Positions 50,400-58,555 of a stretch of DNA of 64,000 nucleotides are shown here, piece after piece. The translations under genes were made by a program, and so were the position numbers. The DNA lies in contig NZ_CP048289.1 of the NCBI RefSeq assembly GCF_014084105.1, positions 8,503,922-8,567,921 of the forward strand, given 5' to 3'. Position 1 is the first letter of the stretch, and every line of letters starts with the position of its first letter. Source of the stretch: Streptacidiphilus sp. P02-A3a. Its GTDB lineage: Bacteria > Actinomycetota > Actinomycetes > Streptomycetales > Streptomycetaceae. Under the pieces are notes generated by a model. The model saw only the letters and a program-made list of their open reading frames with translations, did no database searches and was not told the DNA's origin.

Positions 50400-51407
50400 T
50401 CAGGCGGAGAGCGCGGCGGCGTTCCCCATCACTATGACCGGGTGCTTGGCCGGATCCAGGGTACGCAGCAGGGTCACCACGTCCGCCTGCGGAAGGCTTA
50501 TGCACCCGTGCGTGGGACCACCGTGGTCGACGTGGATCCAGATGCCGCCGCCCCGGGTCTCGCCCATCGGTCGGGCGTTCGACAGCGGTGAGGTGCCCGG
50601 GACGTGGTTGTAGTTGATCGCGATCACGTAGTTGAAGGCGTCCGCCAGCGACTCCCCCTCGAAGCCGGTGCCGAGGTCCTGGAACTCGGAGGAGCGCAGG
50701 TAGGGGAACTTGGTCCCGGGGTTGGCGTAGAGCCCCCCGGCGTCGGTGAGCGTGTAGACGCCGATCGGGCTGTGCAGGTCGCCCTCGTAGTGCTCGGTGG
50801 TCCAGCCGTCCAGCGCGTTGTGCCCGGCCCAGGCCTGGCCGGGCAGCCAGGTGCCCTGCGCGGTGCGGGTGTAGAGGACGACGGTGACGGTGTTGGTGTT
50901 CGCGGCCCGGCCGGTGGCCACCAGGACCTGCTGCGAGTCCGCCGGGATCTTCGCCCGGAAGGCCGCACCCAGACCGGGCAGCTGGGCCAGGCCGGGGGCG
51001 GGGGCGGCCTTCGGCGCGGCGCGCTCGGCGGCCGGGGTCGGCGCGGGGGAGGACTTGGTCGGCGCCCCGGCGGACAGCGCGTCGGCGCTGGTGGCGGACG
51101 CGGGGGCGTGGCCCGGCAGCAGTCCGGCCACGGCCAGCACCGCCAGCGCGGCCACCGAGCCGACGCCGAGCACGCCGTTGCGCACCCGCCGACGGCGCCG
51201 GGTGCGGGCCCGGGCATCGGCGCGGGCCTGGGTCCGGCTGGGACGCGCGGGCGCCGCGGGCTCGCTCCGGTACGGCCCGGGCGGGAAGGGCTCGGTGGCG
51301 TAGGGCGCGCCGAAGTCGTCGTAGTCCCCGCCGCTGTGCGCGCCGTAGCCGGTGTACGCACGGTGACCGGAGCCGCCGGGGTCGGCGGAGCTGGGGTGAC
51401 TCGACAT
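50400..51407 (-). CDS. YkuD-type L,D-transpeptidase, membrane-anchored
   Basis: A 335-residue protein: disordered cytosolic head, Arg-rich stretch, membrane segment VLGVGSVAALAVLAVAGLLP (residues 80-99), Ala/Pro linker, then a catalytic domain. The catalytic motif WIHVDHGGPTHGCISLPQAD contains the His and Cys of the L,D-transpeptidase/YkuD family. Such enzymes make 3-3 cross-links or anchor proteins in peptidoglycan. Monocistronic with its promoter in 51408-51640. No link to its catabolic neighbours. Confidence 0.85.
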   Translation of the reverse strand: MSSHPSSADPGGSGHRAYTGYGAHSGGDYDDFGAPYATEPFPPGPYRSEPAAPARPSRTQARADARARTRRRRRVRNGVLGVGSVAALAVLAVAGLLPGHAPASATSADALSAGAPTKSSPAPTPAAERAAPKAAPAPGLAQLPGLGAAFRAKIPADSQQVLVATGRAANTNTVTVVLYTRTAQGTWLPGQAWAGHNALDGWTTEHYEGDLHSPIGVYTLTDAGGLYANPGTKFPYLRSSEFQDLGTGFEGESLADAFNYVIAINYNHVPGTSPLSNARPMGETRGGGIWIHVDHGGPTHGCISLPQADVVTLLRTLDPAKHPVIVMGNAAALSA

Positions 51408-51640
51408 GTACAGGGTCCTCGGGTTCTGTCGCGCGTACCGGCCGGGCCCGCCGAAGCGGGTGAAACGGGTGCCTGTGTTTCCTCCCGACTGCCCGGTCCC
51501 GCTCCCGCGCGGAACCGTCACCCGGATCACGCTACCCCCAGGAACACCGTCCGCCCAGGAAGGACAGGCCACCGCCGGATGCCCGCGCCGGTGACTACGG
51601 TCGGTGCACAATCGGGTTCGGCGGACCCGCCGGGACATCT

Positions 51641-52063
51641 TCAGCGGTCAGACGGACAGAACACCGGTGCTAGTGGCATGTCCATGTCCGCCGCATGGGC
51701 CGCGTCGGCTGTGGGAAAGGTCACAGTCAGTGCCATGCCGATCCACAGCTCGGCGGCCGGGCAGTCCACCACCGCCGTCATCATCCTCGGCCCCTCCGCC
51801 AGCTCCACCACCGCGGCGACATACGGCAGCCGGTCCCGGAACGGCGGCAGGTCGTTGACGTGCACCTCGGACCAGGCGTAGAGGGTCGCCCGGCCGCTCG
51901 CCGGCTCCCAACCGACGTCCTCGCTCCAGCAGTACGGGCAGAACTCCCGCGGATAGTGGTGCGCCCGTCCGCACCCCGCACACCGCCGCAGCAGCAACTG
52001 CCCGGCCGCGGCGGCCTCCCAGTACACACGCGTGAACGCGTCACCCCCGGCTGTGGCGGCCAT
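51641..52063 (-). CDS. Stand-alone DUF35 OB-fold, zinc-ribbon protein
   Basis: A 140-residue protein with the ribbon RRCAGCGRAHHYPREFCPYC (residues 26-45) and DUF35 OB fold (WEPASGRATLYAWSEVHVND, PYVAAVVELAEGPRMMTAVV). ATG 52063 is preceded by GGAGGGG. It has operator site 5 17 bp upstream and is thus probably co-regulated with the thiolase-like genes; it could be the partner of the 48001 protein. No neighbouring gene on the same strand is close enough for an operon. Confidence 0.82.
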   Translation of the reverse strand: MAATAGGDAFTRVYWEAAAAGQLLLRRCAGCGRAHHYPREFCPYCWSEDVGWEPASGRATLYAWSEVHVNDLPPFRDRLPYVAAVVELAEGPRMMTAVVDCPAAELWIGMALTVTFPTADAAHAADMDMPLAPVFCPSDR

Positions 52064-52079
52064 GCGCCCCTCCACTCAG

Positions 52080-52094
52080 CTGACAGACCGTCAG
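52080..52094. promoter_or_regulatory. TetR-type operator candidate 5
   Basis: CTGACAGACCGTCAG, perfect half-sites, 17 bp upstream of the DUF35 start. Confidence 0.72.
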
Positions 52095-52143
52095 CATGCC
52101 CGCGCCACAACCGAACGGCAAGCCGCCGGACCCGGACCGGCGG

Positions 52144-52854
52144 TCAGGGGACGTCCAGCGGCAGGCCGAGCCGGGTGTGCAGGGCACGGCGGCCGGGGGC
52201 GGTCAGGGCGACCGCGCGGCCGGTACCGACGCGGGTGATCCAGCCGGAGTCCAGGGCGTGCGCGCAGAGCGCGGCGCCGACGGCGCCGGCCAGGTGCGGG
52301 CGGCGCTCGGTCCAGTCCAGGCAGGACCGGACCGGAGGTCGCCGACCGGTGGGCGGCAGCACGATGCCCAGCTCGCGCAGCCAGTCGCGGCCGTCGCCGG
52401 TGAGGATCAGGCCCTGCTCCCAGTCCAGCAGCCCCCGGGCGGTCATCGCGTCGGTGACGGCGACCCCGAGCGTCCCGGCCAGGTGGTCGTAGCAGGTGCG
52501 GGCACGGGCCAGGGCCCGGTCTCGGCCGGAGCCGGAGAGCGAGCGCGTCGGGGTGGGGCGGCGCGGGGCCCGCGCGGCCAGGCTCTCGATCAGCTCCGCC
52601 GTCTCCGCGTCCGCCAGCCGGACGTAGCGGTGCCGCCCCTGCCGTTCCTGCGCCAGCAAACCCCCGGCGACCAGCAGGTTCAGGTGGTCGGTCGCGGTCG
52701 AGGCGGCCACCCCGGCGTGCCGGGCCAGCTCCCCGGCGGTCCAGGCCCGGCCGTCCAGCAGCGCCAGGCAGAAGGTCGCCCGGGTGCCGTCCGCCAGCAG
52801 ACCGGCCAGCGCGGCCAGGTCCGGGCCCTCAGCGGGTGCGCGATGACTGTCCAT
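52144..52854 (-). CDS. ArsR-type winged-helix regulator
   Basis: A 236-residue regulator: the N-terminal winged helix (residues 10-85: LAGLLADGTRATFCLALLDG, ELARHAGVAASTATDHLNLL, GGLLAQERQGRHRYVRLADA) is of ArsR type, followed by a longer C-terminal domain (TCYDHLAGTLGVAVTDAMTA) typical of actinomycete transcriptional regulators of this subfamily. No metal-binding Cys motif. It is divergent from the flavin-reductase-like gene at 52922 across 67 bp, which it probably controls. Confidence 0.83.
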   Translation of the reverse strand: MDSHRAPAEGPDLAALAGLLADGTRATFCLALLDGRAWTAGELARHAGVAASTATDHLNLLVAGGLLAQERQGRHRYVRLADAETAELIESLAARAPRRPTPTRSLSGSGRDRALARARTCYDHLAGTLGVAVTDAMTARGLLDWEQGLILTGDGRDWLRELGIVLPPTGRRPPVRSCLDWTERRPHLAGAVGAALCAHALDSGWITRVGTGRAVALTAPGRRALHTRLGLPLDVP

Positions 52855-52921
52855 TGCCTTCCAGCATGCCTCGCCGACCTTTCGGCCGGGGCCGAAGAAT
52901 GGCGGCCCTACCGTGGGTTCC

Positions 52922-53551
52922 ATGGACGTGAACTCCCTGGAGATGCCGGTCGACCACGTGAGCATCAGCCCGAGCGTGCTGTATTTCGGCACCCCGGTCG
53001 TCCTGCTCAGCACCGAGAACGAGGACGGCTCGGCCAATCTCGCGCCGATGTCCTCCGCCTGGGCGCTGGGGCAGGTGGTCGTCCTCGGGCTGGGCACCGA
53101 GGGGCAGACCGCGCGCAACCTGCGCAGCCGCCCGGAGCTGGTGATCAGCCTGCCCGCGCCGGAGCAGTGGCCCGCGGTGGAGCGGCTGGCGCCGCTCACC
53201 GGACGCTCCCCGGTACCCGCGGCCAAGGCCGCCGTCTTCCGCTTCGAGCCGGACAAGTTCGCCGCCGCCGGGCTGCGTGCCGAGCCCTCCGAGCTGGTCC
53301 GGCCGCCCCGGGTGGCCGAGTGCCCGATCCAGCTGGAGGCCCGCGCGGCCCGGGTGCGGACCGATGCCTCCGGGGACTTCCTGATCATCGAGGCACGGGT
53401 GCTGAGGGTGCACGCCGACCCGCGCCTGGTCGTGCCCGGCACCGAGCACATCGATCCGGCCGGGTGGAGCCCGCTGATCTACAACTTCCGCCACTACTTC
53501 GGACTCGGCCCGGAACTCGGCCACACCTTCCGCTCGCAGACCCCGCGCTGA
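52922..53551 (+). CDS. Flavin-reductase-like FMN-binding split-barrel protein
   Basis: A 209-residue protein of the flavin reductase-like family: TPVVLLSTENEDGSANLAPM, then SSAWALGQVVVLGLGTEGQT and RNLRSRPELVISLP form the split beta-barrel flavin region; the C-terminus is PLIYNFRHYFGLGPELGHTF. Such proteins are often oxidoreductases of unknown substrate induced by their divergent ArsR-type regulator, as the arrangement here suggests. ATG 52922 chosen; GTG 52913 is a possible alternative. Confidence 0.8.
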   Translation: MDVNSLEMPVDHVSISPSVLYFGTPVVLLSTENEDGSANLAPMSSAWALGQVVVLGLGTEGQTARNLRSRPELVISLPAPEQWPAVERLAPLTGRSPVPAAKAAVFRFEPDKFAAAGLRAEPSELVRPPRVAECPIQLEARAARVRTDASGDFLIIEARVLRVHADPRLVVPGTEHIDPAGWSPLIYNFRHYFGLGPELGHTFRSQTPR

Positions 53552-53580
53552 GCCCGCGGGAACGCCGCGTGCCGCGGAAC

Positions 53581-53808
53581 TCAGCGGCGCAGCGGGAAGG
53601 CCGTACCGTACGCCGGCGGGTCGGCCTCGGCCGTCGGTTCCGGGAGTGCCGACGCGACCGGCCCCGGGCCCCGCGGCCGGTCCGGCCGTGGCTCGCGGAC
53701 CCCGGCTCCGCCACCGCCGTCCTCGCCGAAATCGTCGGGACCGGGCAACTCGGCGCTGCCGTACTTCAGTTGGCGGGCGATCTTGACCCGCTTCCGGGGA
53801 TTCCGCAT
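53581..53808 (-). CDS. Small basic/acidic hypothetical protein
   Basis: A 75-residue protein from ATG 53808. N-terminal MRNPRKRVKIARQLKYGSAE is basic, the middle is acidic (PGPDDFGEDGGGG) and the tail Pro-rich. No domain recognised and probably disordered. It is the only plausible gene between the convergent flavin reductase and the operator-controlled operon at 53951. Confidence 0.45.
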   Translation of the reverse strand: MRNPRKRVKIARQLKYGSAELPGPDDFGEDGGGGAGVREPRPDRPRGPGPVASALPEPTAEADPPAYGTAFPLRR

Positions 53809-53910
53809 GCCGTCCTCCACATCTGGGAGCCTCACCGTACGAACGGCGGGGGCGAGTTGGCGGTTCCGTGGGCGTCACGCCTCTTCCAGCGCAAGCTTCC
53901 GACCAGTAAT

Positions 53911-53925
53911 CTGACAGTACGTCAG
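53911..53925. promoter_or_regulatory. TetR-type operator candidate 6
   Basis: CTGACAGTACGTCAG, perfect half-sites, preceded by AAT and followed by ATAA, 25 bp upstream of ATG 53951. Confidence 0.75.
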
Positions 53926-53950
53926 ATAACGTGGGAGTGGAGGCTGCGCC

Positions 53951-56104
53951 ATGCTGGACGCGGAGGAGGACTTTGATGTCAGCGGGCGACCGCTTCGCCC
54001 GCGCCCGGTAGACCTGGAGCCCTTCTTCCGTCCCTCCGGCGTCGCGGTCATCGGCGCGTCGGACACCCCGGGGAGGCCCAACACCGGCATCACCCGGCAG
54101 CTGCGGGCCTGGTCGGAGCGGGTCGGGGCACGCATGTTCCCGGTCAACCCCGGCCGGGACACGGTGGACGGGCTGGCCTGCTACCCGAACCTGGCGGCGG
54201 TTCCGGCGTCCGGGGGCGAGCCGATCGACGTCGCGGTGATCCTGCTGGCGGACCCGGCCGCCGTGGTGCCGCAGCTGATCGAGGCCAAGGTCAGGTTCGC
54301 GGTGGCCTTCGCCTCCGGCTTCGCCGAGACCGGCGAGGCGGGCGCGCGGGCGCAGCGGCAGCTGGCCCGGCTGATCGCGGAGGCCCCGACCGGCCTGCGG
54401 CTGCTGGGTCCCAACACCAACCTCAACGCCTTCGAGCGGTTCCGCGAGGACCTGACCGGGCCCGCCGTCGCGCTGATCACCCAGAGCGGCCACCAGGGAC
54501 GCCCGGTCTTCGCCATGCAGGAGCTCGGCGTCCGGCTCAGCCACTGGGCGCCCACCGGCAACGAGGCCGACCTGGAGGTCTCCGACTTCGTCCGCTGGTT
54601 CGCCGACCAGCCCGAGGTCGGCGCCATCGCCGCCTACATCGAGGGCCTGAAGGACGGCCGGGAGTTCCTGCTGGCGGCCGACCACGCCGCCCGCCGGGGC
54701 GTGCCGGTGGTCGCCGTGAAGGTCGGCCGGACCAGCGACGGGGCCCGGATGGCGGCCTCGCACACCGGCAAACTCACCGGCGCGGACGAGGTGGTGGACG
54801 CGGCCTTCCGCCAGTTCGGCGTGATCCGGGTCGACGGACTCGACGAACTCCAGGACACCGCCGCCCTGTTGGCCCGGGCCAAGCCGCCGACCGCCGAGGG
54901 CGTCGCGGTCTACTCCATCTCCGGCGGCACCGGCGCGCACCTCGCCGACCTGGCCTCCGCGCGCGGGCTGCGGCTGCCCCGGCTGGGCGAGGCCAAGCAG
55001 GACGAGCTGCACCAGTGGATCCCGGAGTACCTGAGCGTCGCCAACCCGATCGACAACGGCGGTCACCCGGTGGGCGACTGGCGCGGCCGGAAGATCCTGG
55101 ACGCGATCCTGGCCGACCCCTCGGTGGGCGTGCTGATCTGCCCGATCACCGGGCCCTTCCCGCCGATGAGCGACAGGCTGGCGCGGGACCTGGCCGAGGT
55201 CGCGGAGACCACCGACAAGCTGGTCTGCGTGGTGTGGGGCTCGCCGGTCGGCACCGAGGCCGCCTACCGGGAGACCCTGCTCGGCTCCTCCCGGGTGGCC
55301 GTCTTCCGCACCTTCGGCAACTGCGTGCGCGCGGTCGCCGCGTACCTGGAGCACCACCGGTTCACCGCCGGGTACCGCAGCCCGTTCGACAGCGCGCCGC
55401 GCACGCCCTGCGCCGGCAAGGCCAAGGCACTGCGGGTGCTGCGCTCCGGGCAGCAGCTCAGCGAGGTGGCCGCGAAGCAGCTGCTGCGCGCGTACGGGAT
55501 CCGGGTGCCGCGCGAGCAGCTGGTGACCAGTGCGGCCGGGGCGGTGCGGGCGGCGGGCGTGGTCGGCTACCCGGTGGTGCTCAAGGCCTCCGCGCCCGAG
55601 GTCGCCCACAAGACCGAACTGGGCCTGGTCAAGGTCGGGTTGACCTCGGCCAGCCAGGTCAGGGACGCCTTCAGGGAGCTCACCGACAACGCCCGGGCGG
55701 CCGGGATCGCCCGGATGGACGGCGTCCTGGTCTGCCAGATGGTCGAGGCCGGGGTGGAGATGGTGCTCGGCATCGGCCAGGACCCGACCTTCGGTCCGAC
55801 GGTCACCGTCGGGCTCGGCGGGATCTTCGTGGAGGTGCTGCGCGACACCGCGGTCCGGGTACCGCCGTTCGGCTGCGCGGACGTCCGGTCGATGCTGGAC
55901 GAGCTGCGCGGACGGCCGCTGCTGGACGGCGTGCGCGGCGGCCCGCCGATGGACGTGGACGCGCTGGCGGACGTGGTGATGCGGGTCGAGCGGATGGCGC
56001 TGGAGCTCGGCGACGACCTCGCCGAGCTGGACATCAACCCGCTGATGGTGCTGGAGCGCGGCAAGGGCGTGGTGGCCCTGGACGCGTTCGCGGTGTGCCG
56101 GTGA
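53951..56104 (+). CDS. ADP-forming acyl-CoA synthetase (fused alpha and beta domains)
   Basis: A 717-residue acetate-CoA-ligase-type protein. Residues 20-150: CoA-binding domain (FFRPSGVAVIGASDTPGRPN). Residues 160-450: succinyl-CoA-ligase-like domains (ALITQSGHQGRPVFAMQELG with the phospho-His region, VYSISGGTGAHLADLASARG). Residues 485-717: ATP-grasp domain (QLLRAYGIRVPREQLVTSAA, YPVVLKASAPEVAHKTELGL, ELDINPLMVLERG). It can make acyl-CoA from a free acid with ATP giving ADP, or run in reverse. Operator site 6 precedes it. GTGA overlap couples it to the enoyl-CoA hydratase. Confidence 0.85.
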   Translation: MLDAEEDFDVSGRPLRPRPVDLEPFFRPSGVAVIGASDTPGRPNTGITRQLRAWSERVGARMFPVNPGRDTVDGLACYPNLAAVPASGGEPIDVAVILLADPAAVVPQLIEAKVRFAVAFASGFAETGEAGARAQRQLARLIAEAPTGLRLLGPNTNLNAFERFREDLTGPAVALITQSGHQGRPVFAMQELGVRLSHWAPTGNEADLEVSDFVRWFADQPEVGAIAAYIEGLKDGREFLLAADHAARRGVPVVAVKVGRTSDGARMAASHTGKLTGADEVVDAAFRQFGVIRVDGLDELQDTAALLARAKPPTAEGVAVYSISGGTGAHLADLASARGLRLPRLGEAKQDELHQWIPEYLSVANPIDNGGHPVGDWRGRKILDAILADPSVGVLICPITGPFPPMSDRLARDLAEVAETTDKLVCVVWGSPVGTEAAYRETLLGSSRVAVFRTFGNCVRAVAAYLEHHRFTAGYRSPFDSAPRTPCAGKAKALRVLRSGQQLSEVAAKQLLRAYGIRVPREQLVTSAAGAVRAAGVVGYPVVLKASAPEVAHKTELGLVKVGLTSASQVRDAFRELTDNARAAGIARMDGVLVCQMVEAGVEMVLGIGQDPTFGPTVTVGLGGIFVEVLRDTAVRVPPFGCADVRSMLDELRGRPLLDGVRGGPPMDVDALADVVMRVERMALELGDDLAELDINPLMVLERGKGVVALDAFAVCR

Positions 56105-56919
56105 GTGGCGGTCCGGGCGGCGCTCCGGTGCTGCACCGGGTGGCGGAGGGGGTCAGCTGGATCACCCTCAACCGGCCGGAGGCGCTGAACGCGGTGACGG
56201 CGGAGATGCGGGAGTCGCTGGTCGGACTGCTGGAGGCGGCCTCGGCCGACCCGGGGGTGCGCGCGGTGGTGCTGACCGGCGCGGGCCGCGGCTTCTGCGC
56301 GGGCGCGGATCTGCGCGCCGCGCCCAACGATGCGCCGGGCGGGGCCGCCGAGCGGGTGGCCGGGGATGTGGCGCGGATGCTGCGGCGCGGGGTGCAGCGG
56401 CTGGTCGCGGCGGTGCTGGACTGCGAGAAGCCGGTACTGGCGGCCGTCAACGGGCCGACCGCCGGGGTCGGCGTACCGCTGGCACTGGCCTGCGACCTGG
56501 TGCTGATGGCCGACACCGCCAGCCTGGTCCCGGCCTTCGTCAGGCGCGGCCTGGTCCCGGACGGCGGTGCGGCGTACCTGCTGCCGCGCCTGGTCGGGCC
56601 GCAGCGGGCGAAGGAGCTGCTGTTCCTCGGGGACAGGCTGACCGCCGCCGACGCCGAGCGGCTGGGCCTGGTCAACCGGGTGGTCCCGGCGGCGGAGCTG
56701 GAGCCGACGGCGCGCGCCTGGGCGGCCCGGCTGGCCTCCGGTCCGACCCGCACCATCGCGCTGACCAAGGAGCTGCTGAACACGGCACTGGAGGCGGACC
56801 GGTCGGCGGCCTTCGCCGCCGAGGCGGCGGCCCAGGAGGCCAACCTGGCCACCGCGGACGCGGCCGAGGGCGTCCGGGCCTTCGTCGAACGGCGGGAGCC
56901 CGACTTCACCGGTCGGTGA
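56101..56919 (+). CDS. Enoyl-CoA hydratase/isomerase (crotonase fold)
   Basis: A 272-residue crotonase-family protein: WITLNRPEALNAVTAEMRES, the CoA/oxyanion loop GAGRGFCAGADLRAAPND and KPVLAAVNGPTAGVGVPLAL, then FVRRGLVPDGGAAYLLPRLV, where the second catalytic Glu of classical hydratases is replaced by Asp. GTG 56101 overlaps the synthetase stop. It hydrates or isomerises an enoyl-CoA produced in the same pathway. Its stop codon is inside a 26-bp tandem repeat. Confidence 0.87.
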   Translation: MSGGPGGAPVLHRVAEGVSWITLNRPEALNAVTAEMRESLVGLLEAASADPGVRAVVLTGAGRGFCAGADLRAAPNDAPGGAAERVAGDVARMLRRGVQRLVAAVLDCEKPVLAAVNGPTAGVGVPLALACDLVLMADTASLVPAFVRRGLVPDGGAAYLLPRLVGPQRAKELLFLGDRLTAADAERLGLVNRVVPAAELEPTARAWAARLASGPTRTIALTKELLNTALEADRSAAFAAEAAAQEANLATADAAEGVRAFVERREPDFTGR

Positions 56920-56984
56920 GCGGGAACAGGTGCACCGGTCGGTGAGCGGGAACAGGTGCACCGGTCGGTGGGCGAACCGGCGCG
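56907..56984. repeat. 26-bp tandem repeat at the hydratase stop codon
   Basis: Two full copies (56907-56932, 56933-56958) and a partial third of a 26-bp unit starting CACCGGTCGGTGAGCGGG. The first copy contains the hydratase stop codon TGA (56917-56919). Confidence 0.8.
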
Positions 56985-56991
56985 GGCCGGG

Positions 56992-57771
56992 TCAGCTCTC
57001 CAGGACCTCCAGCTGCCCCACGAAGCCGCCCGCGTGCTCGACCTCGGCGGCCGCGCCGCGCCGAGTGAAGGCGGTGGCCTCGTCCAGCCGCAGCGCCACG
57101 CTGCCGTCCGGGCCGTACTCGACGTCCAGCGCGGTGGTCTGCCAGCCGTGGCCGAGCTCGGTCGGCGCGGCCACCCTCAGGCTGAGCCGTACCGGCTCCC
57201 CCGGCTCCCGCTGCCAGTGGCCGGAGACCGGTTGCTGGTGCGCGGCCCGTAGCAGGGTGAACCCGGTGTCGCGCTCCAGCAGCAGCACCCCCTGCCCCGA
57301 CTCCCAAACCCCTTCGAACTCCCGTGAACCGGGCGCCAGGGGCGGCGCGGCGACGCGCGAACGCACCACCCAGGCACCGGCGGTGAGCGGCAGGCAGACG
57401 GAGCTCAGCAGTTGGCTGACCCCGTAGAGGTACTCCGGCAGCCCGAGCGAGTTGTCGCCGCCGAACCACTGGGCGAGCAGCAGGCCGAGCACCGTCAGCA
57501 CGACGCCCACCAGCAGCGGACGCCGTCCGCCCAGCAGGCGGCGGCTGATCAGCCGGGCGAGCGCGATCACCGCCAGGCAGCCGAGGGACTCCCCCAGCAT
57601 CCACCGGAGCGTCGTCCACAGTCCGTCCCAGGCGCCGACGGGCAGCACCGGACCGTTCTGCAGGACGGCGCGCACGGTCACCCACAGCGGTATCGCGGTC
57701 ACCAGGACGAATCCACCCAGTACCGCCCCGGCCACTCGCGACCAGCGCCTGACCTGCGTCTCTTCGCCCAC
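56992..57771 (-). CDS. Membrane protein of unknown function
   Basis: About 259 residues with four predicted membrane segments in the N-terminal half (VAGAVLGGFVLVTAIPLWVT; ESLGCLAVIALARLI; LLVGVVLTVLGLLLAQW; SQLLSSVCLPLTAGAWVV) and a soluble C-terminal beta-rich domain (REFEGVWESGQGVLLLERDT to the end). No family recognised. GTG 57771 is chosen because AGAGGG precedes it; an ATG at 57837 would place the start close to the operator at 57855. Divergent from the flavin-reductase gene. Confidence 0.65.
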   Translation of the reverse strand: MGEETQVRRWSRVAGAVLGGFVLVTAIPLWVTVRAVLQNGPVLPVGAWDGLWTTLRWMLGESLGCLAVIALARLISRRLLGGRRPLLVGVVLTVLGLLLAQWFGGDNSLGLPEYLYGVSQLLSSVCLPLTAGAWVVRSRVAAPPLAPGSREFEGVWESGQGVLLLERDTGFTLLRAAHQQPVSGHWQREPGEPVRLSLRVAAPTELGHGWQTTALDVEYGPDGSVALRLDEATAFTRRGAAAEVEHAGGFVGQLEVLES

Positions 57772-57854
57772 TGCTGCCCTCTCACCGATTGGTTCGCACA
57801 CCCTAAGCGGCAGGTGTTCGACCACGTCAAGGGACATTTCCCCCCTCTTCCCAT

Positions 57855-57869
57855 CTGACGGTCAGTCAG
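57855..57869. promoter_or_regulatory. TetR-type operator candidate 7
   Basis: CTGACGGTCAGTCAG, perfect half-sites, flanked by AT and ATT, 45 bp upstream of ATG 57914. Confidence 0.73.
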
Positions 57870-57913
57870 ATTAAATGGGATCCCGAACCCCGACCAGGCT
57901 GCGAGGCGACCCG

Positions 57914-58555
57914 ATGGGCCACGAAGGCATGGCGCTGGCCGCCATCCGCTACCTGCGCGCGACCGCCGCCCCCGAACCGGGCCGGCCGCCGCGACCCGCG
58001 CTGCGCGCGGTCGGGCCGGACGAACGGCTGCCGCCCGCGACCGGCCCGGCGGCCGACAGCCGGGTGCTCCGCTCGGTGCTCGGGCACTTCTGCACCGGGG
58101 TCACCGTGGTCAGCGCGGTCACCGAGGAGGGCGCACCGGTCGGCTTCGCCTGCCAGTCCTTCTCCTCGCTGTCGCTGGAGCCGCCGCTGGTGAGCTTCAA
58201 CGTCGCCCGGAGCTCCGCGTCCTGGCCCCGGATCGCCCGCGCCGGGGCGTTCTGCGTCAGCGTCCTGGCCGCCGACCAGGAGGCGGTCTGCCGTACCTTC
58301 GCGGTCAGCGGCGCCGGTGGCGTGGACAAGTTCGCCGGACTCGACTGGACGCCCGCCCCCGGCACCGGCGCGCCGCGCCTGGCCGGGGCGCTGGCCTGGA
58401 TCGACTGCACCATCCACGCCGTGCACACCGGCGGCGACCACCTGATCGTGCTCGGCCAGGTGGCCGACCTCGCCGTGGAGCGCCCGGACGCCGGGCCGCT
58501 GCTCTTCTACCGGGGCGGCTTCCACCGGGGCGGATCCGGCGAGCTCAGCCGGTGA
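57914..58555 (+). CDS. HsaB-like flavin reductase component
   Basis: A 213-residue flavin reductase. The family core starts at LRSVLGHFCTGVTVVSAVTE, followed by GFACQSFSSLSLEPPLVSFN and RIARAGAFCVSVLAADQEAV, and ends LLFYRGGFHR. This subgroup provides reduced flavin to two-component monooxygenases such as HsaAB of steroid degradation; no oxygenase component is visible in the window. The N-terminal 50 residues are an extra Pro-rich extension. Operator 7 precedes it. It is convergent with the MFS gene, overlapping by 11 nt. Confidence 0.8.
   Translation: MGHEGMALAAIRYLRATAAPEPGRPPRPALRAVGPDERLPPATGPAADSRVLRSVLGHFCTGVTVVSAVTEEGAPVGFACQSFSSLSLEPPLVSFNVARSSASWPRIARAGAFCVSVLAADQEAVCRTFAVSGAGGVDKFAGLDWTPAPGTGAPRLAGALAWIDCTIHAVHTGGDHLIVLGQVADLAVERPDAGPLLFYRGGFHRGGSGELSR

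Noticed and set aside
38034..57869. KstR/KstR2 operators for the catabolic genes
   Set aside because: The palindrome CTGAC-N5-GTCAG does not match the AAC/GTT or CAAG/CTTG half-sites known for those regulators, and the TetR protein here is not similar to them.
49294..58555. A biosynthetic gene cluster based on the FabH-like gene and CoA genes
   Set aside because: No PKS, NRPS, ACP or tailoring set is visible; the genes fit catabolism and isolated functions.
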